Program-made: the position numbers and the translations under genes
Part shown: piece after piece, positions 7,135-12,533 of the stretch
How positions within the stretch are numbered: position 1 is the first letter of the stretch
Layout of the letters: each line of letters starts with the position of its first letter
DNA from: Pseudomonadota bacterium
GTDB taxonomy: Bacteria; Pseudomonadota; Alphaproteobacteria; Rhizobiales; Beijerinckiaceae
Length of the DNA stretch: 12,533 nt
Assembly (NCBI GenBank): GCA_023423995.1
Contig: JAFAEL010000116.1
Location: forward strand, 1-12,533
Direction: 5' to 3'
Notes under the pieces: generated by a model
Told to the model about the DNA's origin: nothing
Seen by the model: only the letters and a program-made list of their open reading frames with translations
Database searches by the model: none

Positions 7135-7308
7135 TCACGAGGACAGACGTTGGTGCGCCAGACACAGCCCCGGCTCGTGCCACTGCATCTCCGCGAGCCT
7201 GCCTTCGTGGGAGAGCGTCACATAAGCGGTCCGGAGATCAGGACCGCCAAAGCAGAGTAAGCGCAGCTGCGCAGCCTCGTCCCCGACCTGTTGCTCGAGC
7301 ACGAGATA
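7135..7308 (-). pseudogene. C-terminal remnant of an SMP-30/gluconolactonase-like lactonase
   Basis: On the minus strand a 57-codon stretch reads LRLLCFGGPDLRTAYVTLSH followed by a GRL, M-x-W and PGL pattern, ending at a TGA (7135-7137). The FGGPDLRTAYVT block and the PGL tail match the last blades of SMP-30/gluconolactonase beta-propeller lactonases. An in-frame TAG lies just upstream (7309-7311), and I see no recognisable earlier part of the protein, so only the C-terminal fifth survives. Aldonolactone hydrolysis is the family role and would suit the sugar-acid cluster next door, so it may once have belonged to it. It is too short to fold as a propeller. The identification rests on motif recognition, not alignment. 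The rest of the gap (6990-7134 and 7309-7393) holds no gene I can support. Confidence 0.5.
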
Positions 7309-7393
7309 CTACAGGACCTGGTCCGCCGAACGAACGGAATGGGCGGGTCTGCGCTCCGAAAGGGAGCCTGCGAGACTTGGCACGGAAGCGGGA

Positions 7394-8368
7394 TCAGAGA
7401 TCCAGGACCAGGCGCTCGCTCGAGCATCCGGAGACGCAGGGCGTCAGAAACTCGCCCCGCTCACTCGCCGGCATGGTGAGGTCCCGGTGCACAGGGGCGC
7501 CGTCCAGGTAGCGGGTCCTGCATTCGAGGCACACGCCGCCCTCGCAGGAGGCGTTCAGCTCCACACCGGCCTCACGCAGGGCGGAGAGCATCGTCTGGCC
7601 TCGCGGAACCACGATCAACTGCCCGGACCGCGCGAGCTCGACCACATAATCGGGATCCGTCGGCGCATCGGGGTGCACTCCGCCGAACAGCTCGACATGA
7701 AGTCGCCCTTCGAGTTCCGGCGGCGCGAGCCGCAAGGCATCTCGGACCATCCCAAGTGGCCCGCAGACATAGACCTGGGCGCCGTCCGGCGCGGAGCGCA
7801 GGAGTGCCTCAAGGTCGAGCCGGGCCGATAGCTCGCCCGCGCGGCTGAAATAGTGCTTCACCCGGCCCTGGTCGGCGAGGCGCGACAGCTCTGAACGGAA
7901 GGGCGTCTGCTTGGGGCTGCGCGAGCCGTAATGCAGTTCGAAGGCCGCGCCGGCCCGCTCGAGAACCGGAACCATCGAGAGGAACGGCGTAATCCCGATC
8001 CCAGCCGCGATCATCAGGTGCCGGGCACCATCTCGCAACGGAAAGTGGTTGCGGGGCAGCGACACGGGGACGATCGACCCGAGAGCGAGTTCCCGGTGAA
8101 GCCTGGTCGATCCGCCGCGCCCTGCCTGCTCGCGGCGGATCGCGATCCGGTAGCGGTTCTGCTCCGCAGGATCGCCGAGCAAAGAGTACTGCCGGACGAG
8201 ACCTCCGCCGGGCGCGTGAACGTCGATATGAGCGCCCGCCGTGAAGGGGGGCAATTCCCAATCGTCCGGATCGGCGAGTTCGTACGCGAGCACTCCGTCG
8301 CAGACCGGGGTGATCGAGCGGACAACCGTCGTGACGCGGTGGATCGGCTTCGGGGAAAAAGCGGTCAT
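7394..8368 (-). CDS. PDR/VanB family oxidoreductase (FMN and 2Fe-2S reductase)
   Basis: A 324-residue phthalate dioxygenase reductase-type protein that passes electrons from NAD(P)H through FMN to a 2Fe-2S centre and then to a partner. Flavin binding is shown by RQYSLL (59-64), nucleotide binding by GIGITP (123-128) and YVCGP (200-204). The C-terminal plant-type ferredoxin has C275-x4-C280-x2-C283 and C311, so the cluster ligands are complete. Such proteins normally serve a Rieske oxygenase or a cytochrome P450; none is in the window. The ATG overlaps the MOSC stop (ATGA), making it the last gene of a coupled GST-MOSC-reductase set. The MOSC neighbour suggests electrons might go to a molybdenum- or sulfur-linked process instead; this is inference. 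Confidence 0.92.
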   Translation of the reverse strand: MTAFSPKPIHRVTTVVRSITPVCDGVLAYELADPDDWELPPFTAGAHIDVHAPGGGLVRQYSLLGDPAEQNRYRIAIRREQAGRGGSTRLHRELALGSIVPVSLPRNHFPLRDGARHLMIAAGIGITPFLSMVPVLERAGAAFELHYGSRSPKQTPFRSELSRLADQGRVKHYFSRAGELSARLDLEALLRSAPDGAQVYVCGPLGMVRDALRLAPPELEGRLHVELFGGVHPDAPTDPDYVVELARSGQLIVVPRGQTMLSALREAGVELNASCEGGVCLECRTRYLDGAPVHRDLTMPASERGEFLTPCVSGCSSERLVLDL

Positions 8369-8832
8369 GCCGGGACGATCTCGTTCCCGACCCGGATGAC
8401 GCCACCCTGGAGGATGCGGGCGTGCAGTCCGGATCGGTTGAGGAGGAAGGTGAAGATCTCTTGCCCCGTTATCTGCTCGATGTGCCGGCACGGCGTGCTG
8501 AGGCGCGTGCCCTCGAGGAGGACCGGGCCGATGCGAAACCGGCGCCCAACGAGGTGGTTCAACGGGACGTCCCGGGTCGTGATGTTGCGGCGGTGCTCGT
8601 CCGGTCGGAGGCGCACCTTGTGATCCCGCAACAGAGCATCGAGCGTCTCGGCCTCGAACAGGGTCACCTGGCGACCCTCCTCCGGCCGGTCGGAGTAGAA
8701 GCCCTCCCCGACCGAATACCGGTCGCCCTCGATGCCGGTTCCCTCGATGAGGGTCAGGCTATCGGGCGAGCGCATCGGCAGGAATGAGCGGGGGCACAGA
8801 TGAAGCCCCTCGATGCGACCGGACCAAGTCAT
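8365..8832 (-). CDS. MOSC domain-containing protein
   Basis: A 155-residue single-domain MOSC protein, named after the C terminus of molybdenum cofactor sulfurase. It shows GIEGDRY (33-39), Q-x-TLFEAE (55-61), RRNI (81-84) and Cys115 in the STPC context, which is the conserved Cys expected to carry persulfide or contact the cofactor. MOSC proteins bind molybdenum cofactor or transfer sulfur; YiiM and YcbX are relatives involved in detoxifying N-hydroxylated compounds with a reductase partner. The start at 8832 overlaps the GST stop (ATGA), and the stop overlaps the reductase start. Standalone MOSC plus a 2Fe-2S flavoreductase recalls proteins in which the two domains are fused, so the two probably work together. 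Confidence 0.9.
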   Translation of the reverse strand: MTWSGRIEGLHLCPRSFLPMRSPDSLTLIEGTGIEGDRYSVGEGFYSDRPEEGRQVTLFEAETLDALLRDHKVRLRPDEHRRNITTRDVPLNHLVGRRFRIGPVLLEGTRLSTPCRHIEQITGQEIFTFLLNRSGLHARILQGGVIRVGNEIVPA

Positions 8833-9482
8833 GCGCGGCACTCCGGCTTGGGTTGAGGGAGCCCATCCATCCCCACGTAGCCGGGAAGGGCGACGATGCG
8901 CTGGATCCACGACAGGACGTTCCGGTAATCGTCGAGTGGAAGCCGGCCCTCCCGGGACAATCCCACATAGGGGAAGCAGGCCAGATCGGCGATGGTGGGC
9001 CGCTCGGCAGCGAGCCAGTCCCGGCCCGCAAGCCTCTCATCCAGCAGTCCGAGCACGCGGCGCCCTTTCCGGTCCGCCGTCGCGATGTCGCAGGTTTCGC
9101 CGATCAGGTAATGAAGGCGCGCCGCCTGCAGGCTGTTCCCAATCTCGTTGGCGGCGAAAGAGAGCCACTCGGTGATGCGACCGAGTTCCTGCGGATCGGT
9201 GGAGATCCATGCGGGCCCGTAGCGGGACGCCAGATAGACCAGGATCGCCTGGCTATCCTGGACGCGGTAATCGCCGTCCTGGAGAACGGGAATCTGCTGC
9301 AGCGGGTTCAGGTCGATGAACCATTGCTGGTGATGGACATCCTTGAGAACCTCGACGAAGCGGCTTTCGTACGAAAGGCCCAGCATCGACAGGAGCAGTC
9401 GGACCTTGTGGCAGTTCCCCGAGCGGGGGTGATCATACAATGTGATCATTGGGGCTGGCGCCGACGGTTCTTGGTTGTCCAT
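8829..9482 (-). CDS. Glutathione S-transferase family protein
   Basis: A 217-residue cytosolic GST-like protein. The thioredoxin-like N domain starts MITLYDHPRSGNCHKVRLLL (from residue 12), has the cis-Pro segment QIPVLQDG and the glutathione-binding QDSQAI motif where Glu/Asp-Ser is expected. The helical C domain follows, with RPTIADLACFPYV typical of the family. The likely catalytic Ser or Cys is in RSGNC. The ATG at 9482 has no Shine-Dalgarno sequence, and neither does the ATG at 9449, which would start exactly at the domain. The candidate promoter puts the transcript start next to 9482, so translation may be leaderless. First gene of the coupled unit with MOSC and reductase, divergent from the XRE-cupin regulator. 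The substrate is unknown; a role in detoxification or glutathione-dependent catabolism is usual. Confidence 0.88.
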   Translation of the reverse strand: MDNQEPSAPAPMITLYDHPRSGNCHKVRLLLSMLGLSYESRFVEVLKDVHHQQWFIDLNPLQQIPVLQDGDYRVQDSQAILVYLASRYGPAWISTDPQELGRITEWLSFAANEIGNSLQAARLHYLIGETCDIATADRKGRRVLGLLDERLAGRDWLAAERPTIADLACFPYVGLSREGRLPLDDYRNVLSWIQRIVALPGYVGMDGLPQPKPECRA

Positions 9483-9490
9483 TAGACAAC
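9474..9490. promoter_or_regulatory. Candidate XRE-cupin operator, copy 1
   Basis: GTTGTC and GACAAC form perfect 6-base arms around CATTA. The site covers the ATG of the GST gene (9480-9482) and the expected transcript start. A related 17-bp site (12 of 17 bases identical) lies at 11285-11301, upstream of the TRAP binding-protein gene. The regulator gene is between them. Confidence 0.5.
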
Positions 9491-9519
9491 ACGATACAGC
9501 CGTCCCCGGCCGCTGCCAA
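9491..9519 (-). promoter_or_regulatory. Candidate promoter of the GST-MOSC-reductase operon
   Basis: On the minus strand TTGGCA (complement of 9514-9519) and TATCGT (complement of 9491-9496) are 17 bases apart, matching consensus at 5 and 4 of 6 positions. The predicted start of transcription falls at about 9484, almost on the ATG at 9482 and inside the palindrome 9474-9490. Binding there would block initiation. Confidence 0.45.
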
Positions 9520-9563
9520 GCTGGCGCTCAGGGCGGTGCTGACGATGAGGCGTAGGTGGTGGT

Positions 9564-10154
9564 TTGGCTAAACTGAGCGAGGATCCGATACTCACGCCCG
9601 CCGTCGGCGACGCGCAGGCATTTGGTTCGAACGCCCGCGCGTTGCGTCTGGCCCGCGGCAGAACGCTCGACCAGCTCGCGGACGAGACCGGGCTGAGCAA
9701 GGGGCACCTCTCGCGGTTCGAACGCGGCGAGAAGACGCTCTCCATCGCGGCGCTCATGCGGGTCTCGCGCGCGCTCGGCACGACCGTCGCCGCACTGCTC
9801 GGCGAAGTGCCGAGCGGCGCGCCCTACCATCTCGTGCGAGCCGGCCAGGCGGTCACGCTCGCAGCGCCCGGCGCGGATGGTGGCTACACCTACCGGGCCC
9901 TGAGCCGGGCAGACAGCGGTCCGCTGAGCGCCTTTATCGTGGATCTGGCGGAGCACTCCTCCCGCACGAGCGAGGTGGCGCATCGGGGAGAGGAGGCGTT
10001 CCTCGTTCTCTCCGGGCGCGTGACGGTCGACCTCGGCGGTGACGAGGTCGTCATGGAAGCCGGAGACTATCTCCAGTTCTCCGGAGCCATCCGGCACCGG
10101 ATCCGAAGCGTCGATGGGCCAAGCCGCCTGTTCATCGTCGTGAGCGGCGACTGA
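9564..10154 (+). CDS. XRE family transcriptional regulator with C-terminal cupin domain
   Basis: A 196-residue regulator. Residues about 20-75 are a lambda-repressor-type helix-turn-helix (RALRLARGRTLDQLADETGL, then SKGHLSRFERGEKTLSIAAL), and residues about 110-190 are a small cupin barrel (HRGEEAFLVLSGRVTVDLGG, then AGDYLQFSGAIRHRIRS) that should bind a small ligand or metal. Proteins of this layout (PuuR- or SutR-like) control amine, amino-acid or carboxylate catabolism. The only usable start in frame is TTG at 9564, after AGGTGG; a TGA lies in frame just upstream at 9546-9548. It is divergent from the GST operon and convergent with the TRAP gene, with 11 bases between stops. The two palindromes flanking it suggest it controls both neighbours. 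Confidence 0.92.
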   Translation: MAKLSEDPILTPAVGDAQAFGSNARALRLARGRTLDQLADETGLSKGHLSRFERGEKTLSIAALMRVSRALGTTVAALLGEVPSGAPYHLVRAGQAVTLAAPGADGGYTYRALSRADSGPLSAFIVDLAEHSSRTSEVAHRGEEAFLVLSGRVTVDLGGDEVVMEAGDYLQFSGAIRHRIRSVDGPSRLFIVVSGD

Positions 10155-10165
10155 CCTTTGCCTGA

Positions 10166-11248
10166 TCAGGTCCGGTTGGTGTTGAGGAAGTTCTCGGCGG
10201 CACCGTCGTTCACCGAGCTCCAGAGGACTTGCTCGTCGCGGAATTTCTTCCAGGCGGTGTGCACCTTCGCGAAGGCGGGATCCTTGACGGCGATCTCCTG
10301 AAGGGAATCGTTGGTCGCCTTCTGGAGCGCCTTCATCACCTCGGCGGGCCAGAACCGGAGCTGAGCGCCGGCACCGATCAGGCGTCGGAGCGCGGCCATG
10401 TTGTAGGCATCGTACTTGGCGAGCGTGTCGAGGTAGGCGTCGGCACAGGCGCTCTCGAAGGCCTCCTTGTAGAGCGGCGGGAGCTCGTTCCACTTCGCCA
10501 TGTTGACGATCCCGCAGAGCGAGGCCCCGAGCTCCATCACGCCTGGCCCGTAGTAGTATTGGGCGACCTTGTTCAGCCCCAGCTTCTCGTCGTCATAGGG
10601 GCCGACCCACTCGACGGCGTCGATGGTCCCGCGCTCGAGCGCCGGGTACACGTCTCCCGCCGGGATCTGCTGCACCACGACGCCGAGCTTCGCATAGACC
10701 GTGCCCAGGAATCCGGCCGCACGCATCCGCAGTCCCTTCAAGTCATCGACCGACTTGATCTCCTTGCGGAACCAGCCGCCCATCTGCGCGCCGGTATTGC
10801 CGCACGGAAACTGGATCACGTTGAACGCGCCATAGAGCTCGCGCATCAGTTCCAGGCCACCGCCATAGCGCATCCAGGACACATGCTGGCGAGGCGTCAG
10901 TCCGAAAGGAACGCCCGTATCGAAGCCGAGCGCGGGGGATTTGCCGATGTAGTAGAAGCCGGCGGTATGCCCAGCGTCGATGGTGCCGTTCTGCACGGCG
11001 TCGAGCACCTGGAGCGGCCCCACGATTTCGCCGGCAGCGAAAACCTGAATGTCGAACTTGCCGTCCGTGAGTTTTGCCACGCGCTGCGCCAGATAAGCTG
11101 CGCCACCGAACACCGTGTCGAGCGACTTGGGGAAGCTGGATTGCATCCGCCAACGGATCGCGGGCGAACTCTGCGCGATCGCCGGGGCTGCGATCGCCGT
11201 CGCGGCAGCGGCCGGGGCTATGGCGGTGATGATTTCACGGCGGTTCAT
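10166..11248 (-). CDS. TRAP transporter substrate-binding protein DctP (TakP-like), Tat-exported
   Basis: A 360-residue periplasmic binding protein. The N terminus MNRREIITAIAPAAAATAIA has a twin-arginine pair, a hydrophobic stretch and a cleavable AIAQ site, so export by Tat is likely. The mature protein has the hallmarks of the alpha-keto acid-binding TakP branch: an Arg in LKGLRMRAAGFLG, PAGDVYPALERGTIDAVEW, and GPYDDEKLGL. This predicts binding of a 2-oxo or hydroxy monocarboxylate, probably with a cation. I start it at 11248, not further upstream, because AGGAGG precedes it by about 10 bases and the signal peptide begins there. No DctQ or DctM permease gene is in the window, so it is an orphan binding protein here. 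A palindrome at 11285-11301 links it to the XRE-cupin regulator. Confidence 0.94.
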   Translation of the reverse strand: MNRREIITAIAPAAAATAIAAPAIAQSSPAIRWRMQSSFPKSLDTVFGGAAYLAQRVAKLTDGKFDIQVFAAGEIVGPLQVLDAVQNGTIDAGHTAGFYYIGKSPALGFDTGVPFGLTPRQHVSWMRYGGGLELMRELYGAFNVIQFPCGNTGAQMGGWFRKEIKSVDDLKGLRMRAAGFLGTVYAKLGVVVQQIPAGDVYPALERGTIDAVEWVGPYDDEKLGLNKVAQYYYGPGVMELGASLCGIVNMAKWNELPPLYKEAFESACADAYLDTLAKYDAYNMAALRRLIGAGAQLRFWPAEVMKALQKATNDSLQEIAVKDPAFAKVHTAWKKFRDEQVLWSSVNDGAAENFLNTNRT

Positions 11249-11270
11249 GGTCTGCGACCCTCCTGAAAGG

Positions 11271-11300
11271 ATCGTAGCGCGCATGTTGTCCTCAGGGCAA
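11271..11300 (-). promoter_or_regulatory. Candidate promoter of the TakP-like TRAP gene
   Basis: On the minus strand TTGCCC (complement of 11295-11300) and TACGAT (complement of 11271-11276) are 18 bases apart, each 4 of 6 to consensus. This would leave a leader of about 20 bases that includes the AGGAGG ribosome site. The -35 box and part of the spacer lie inside the palindrome 11285-11301. A weak call by itself. Confidence 0.35.
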
Positions 11301-11301
11301 C
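11285..11301. promoter_or_regulatory. Candidate XRE-cupin operator, copy 2
   Basis: GTTG at the left and CAAC at the right frame a 17-bp imperfect palindrome (GTTGTCC, four bases, GGGCAAC less one central base). It shares the arms and length of the site at 9474-9490, 12 of 17 bases being identical, and sits upstream of the TRAP gene, overlapping its candidate promoter. Confidence 0.45.
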
Positions 11302-11794
11302 ATCCCTGTTCGGCCATCGTCGATCGAGGTCGTTCGCATCAAACTATCCCGTCCGCCAAGGATTCAAGTGGTCGCGCGAATACGGAGGCCCGCTTTTCGC
11401 CGGCGTGACGAACTCTGCTCGTGCCGTGCATTACTGACGAATTCGAGATCCGGCGCGCCCGCCCCATCCGGCGCCCAAAGCACTGCAATGCCTCACGTCG
11501 ATGAGGCATTCGAGCACTCACCGACGGCGACCATCGGACTTCTTTTTACGCAGAATCGACATCGCCAGTCAGGAGAAGCAAACCGGTCCTCCTATTTAGA
11601 AGATGCCTAATCATGACCAGGCTTTGACGATTACAGAGCCCAGAAATGCCAGGAAAGCACGCGTAATCTCGTCCGGAGTGTTCGGCCCCGGAACTCGAAG
11701 AGACGATGAGGACCGTGTCGCCGACCGAAGCTCGGGCCGCCTGGGGCTCGTGGTTGCGCGGTCGGGGTCAGGGGCTCGCATTCCTACGATCGCC
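11302..11794. other. Gene-poor stretch between the TRAP gene and the integrase remnant
   Basis: Short open frames exist on both strands but none shows a recognisable domain, a good ribosome site or conserved pattern. The one clear structure is the 9-bp inverted repeat at 11487-11510. Base composition is a little less GC-rich around 11540-11610 than in the genes beside it. The part from about 11600 to 11794 may hold the decayed N-terminal half of the integrase, but I cannot recognise its core-binding domain in any frame. Confidence 0.5.
11487..11510. repeat. Perfect 9-bp inverted repeat
   Basis: AATGCCTCA (11487-11495) and TGAGGCATT (11502-11510) are exact inverted copies around the six bases CGTCGA. 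There is no T-run on either side, so it is not a standard terminator. It lies in otherwise empty DNA between the TRAP gene and the integrase remnant and could be an operator, a recombination site or a leftover hairpin. Only the symmetry is seen. Confidence 0.6.
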
Positions 11795-12078
11795 TGCTGG
11801 CGCTCCAACCTTCAAGCCGCACTGGCCTACGGTGCGGACGAGTTCGGGGACGAGGCCCCGAAGCTGCGCGCCATCAAGAACGCCGACGCAGATCGGATCG
11901 CCTATCTCACCTCAGCCCAGGAGGCGGGTCTGCTCGCGGCCTATAGCGCCTGGGCGCAGCCGGTCATGATCATCCTGTGCGAGACCGGCATGCGGACCCA
12001 GAAAGCCCTGCGGCTCGATTGGCGCTCCGTGCTCCGGGACCGCGACGCCATCCTCGTCGAGCATACCGCCGGGCAGAC

Positions 12079-12170
12079 GGGTCGAGGACGAAGACGAAGC
12101 GCTCACGCCGAATCGGCCTGCGCCCGATCGTCCGGGCCACTCTCATGGAGATATGGAAGGGTCGAGGACG
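12079..12170 (+). repeat. 12-bp direct repeat, 80 bp apart, in the integrase remnant
   Basis: GGGTCGAGGACG occurs at 12079-12090 and again at 12159-12170. The copies sit at the two points where the integrase reading frame changes (frame 2 to 1, then 1 to 3). The coincidence suggests that the repeat took part in the mutations, or arose with them. Confidence 0.6.
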
Positions 12171-12429
12171 GCCGGAGAGTGGGCCGGGATCACCGGCTTC
12201 CGCACCCACGATTGGCGGCACCACTTCGCGGTCTGGTTCCTGAAGCGAGGCGGTAGTCTGAGGGCTCTTTGCCAGACCGCAGGCTGGTCAGCATGCGCAT
12301 GGTCGCCCGCTACGCCGGCTTCGAGCAGTCCGATCTCGACGACATCATGATCAGGACGGCCCTGCCGGCCACGGTGGCCGAGAGCAGGTCCGATGCGCCC
12401 CCCCCGAATCGCCCCTCGATGAGCAGTCC

Positions 12430-12460
12430 CAGAAACGACGAAGGCGGCCCGAGGCCGCCT
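12430..12460 (-). terminator. Rho-independent terminator of the tRNA-Gly gene
   Basis: AGGCGGCC (12442-12449) and GGCCGCCT (12453-12460) form a perfect 8-bp stem with a three-base loop. On the minus strand the stem is followed by TTCGTCGTTTCT. It stands 23 bases after the tRNA 3' end in the transcription direction, the right place to end the tRNA transcript. It lies inside the tail of the integrase remnant frame, so the real integrase probably ended earlier. Confidence 0.65.
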
Positions 12461-12482
12461 ATCGTGGTTCCTTGAGAGAAAC

Positions 12483-12533
12483 TGGAGCGGGCGAAGGGAT
12501 TCGAACCCTCGACCCCAACCTTGGCAAGGTTGT
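12483..12533 (-). tRNA. tRNA-Gly (anticodon GCC), 3' part
   Basis: The minus strand reads the anticodon stem CAACC, loop TTGCCAA (anticodon GCC, complement of 12523-12525), stem GGTTG, a variable region, then a T arm with the GAGGG and CCCTT stem strands around TTCGAAT, acceptor strand CGCCCGC, discriminator T and encoded CCA ending at 12483. The D arm and 5' acceptor strand lie beyond the window edge. GCC reads GGC and GGU codons. The 3' half of tRNA genes is a frequent attachment site, and an integrase remnant lies directly beside this end. Confidence 0.93.

Larger units (their letters stand above)
11795..12475 (+). pseudogene. Tyrosine recombinase (phage-type integrase), frameshifted remnant
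   Basis: Catalytic-domain pieces appear in order in three frames. Frame 2 carries LQAALAYGADEFG and then ILCETGMRTQKALRLDW, with the first catalytic Arg at 11993-11995; the usual Glu after TGxRxGE is Lys. After a shift near 12080, frame 1 carries TKTKRSRRIGLRP with the beta-hairpin Lys. After another near 12165, frame 3 carries the HDWRHHFAVWFLKRGG box (His at 12207, Arg at 12216) and AGW. After a third near 12290, frame 2 resumes with MRMVARYAGFEQSDL, including the Tyr nucleophile at 12311-12313. All key residues survive but no single frame joins them, and the N-terminal core-binding domain is not recognisable. It reads towards a tRNA-Gly gene 8 bases away, the classic place for a genomic-island integrase. 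The present protein should be inactive unless sequencing errors caused the shifts. Confidence 0.85.

Noticed and set aside
7256..7333. Plus-strand stretch resembling the leucine-rich tail of an IS3-type OrfA (LRSLVPDLLLEHEILQDLVR)
   Set aside because: It is short, has a stop just upstream in frame, has no helix-turn-helix before it and no OrfB after it, and overlaps the more specific SMP-30 remnant on the other strand.
9429..9449. Two direct copies of GTGATCAT 13 bases apart at the start of the GST gene
   Set aside because: They encode the conserved first residues of the GST domain and lack the spacing conservation of an operator; probably coincidence of codons.
10161..10170. Perfect 10-bp palindrome CCTGATCAGG at the convergent gene ends
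   Set aside because: Short, overlaps the TRAP stop codon, no T-run on either side, and no second copy seen.
12398..12405. Run of eight C in the tail of the integrase frame
   Set aside because: Could suggest slippage or phase variation, but it lies in a pseudogene tail beyond the catalytic Tyr, so it has no evident effect.
1..12533. Search for CRISPR arrays, toxin-antitoxin pairs, defence genes or rRNA
   Set aside because: No regularly spaced repeats, no recognisable defence or toxin motifs and no rRNA sequence were seen.

Overview
The window is GC-rich with dense, overlapping genes, GTG/TTG starts, TRAP-type binding proteins and a CCA-encoding tRNA-Gly. This fits an alphaproteobacterium, probably of the Rhizobiales/Hyphomicrobiales; that assignment is inference from gene content and style. 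It reads as accessory metabolic DNA beside a tRNA-linked integrase remnant.

Region 1 (1-6989) is a divergent sugar-acid catabolic cluster. Leftward from about 4802 run an SDR dehydrogenase, a RuBisCO-like protein (RLP), a second SDR, a beta-hydroxyacid dehydrogenase, two tandem paralogues of a family I do not recognise, and the start of a TRAP solute-binding protein. Three of these junctions are ATGA or GTGA start/stop overlaps. Rightward run a FadR-type GntR regulator and, overlapping its stop, a DUF1537 acid-sugar kinase. The two transcription units share a short intergenic region with opposed promoters and an inverted repeat. RLPs with DUF1537 kinases are known from D-apionate catabolism (OiaK and OiaX-type enzymes), and DUF1537 kinases with beta-hydroxyacid dehydrogenases from C4 acid-sugar catabolism (LtnD/OtnK). 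The likely logic is import, oxidation of a hydroxy acid to an oxo acid, phosphorylation by the kinase, and C-C cleavage or decarboxylation by the RLP. No OtnC-type aldolase is present, and the paralogue pair is an unexplained extra.

Region 2 (6990-7393) has no intact gene. It holds a C-terminal remnant of an SMP-30/gluconolactonase-type lactonase on the minus strand.

Region 3 (7394-11301) holds a leftward, translationally coupled operon (GST-like protein, MOSC protein, VanB-type FMN/2Fe-2S reductase), a rightward XRE-cupin regulator, and a convergent Tat-exported TRAP binding protein of the TakP type. Two related 17-bp palindromes, one over the GST start codon and one upstream of the TRAP gene, suggest the XRE-cupin protein controls both units.

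Region 4 (11302-12533) has a gene-poor stretch with a perfect 9-bp inverted repeat, then a tyrosine recombinase pseudogene broken by at least three frameshifts, a hairpin terminator, and the 3' part of a tRNA-Gly(GCC) gene on the minus strand. This is the usual edge of a tRNA-integrated genomic island whose integrase has decayed.
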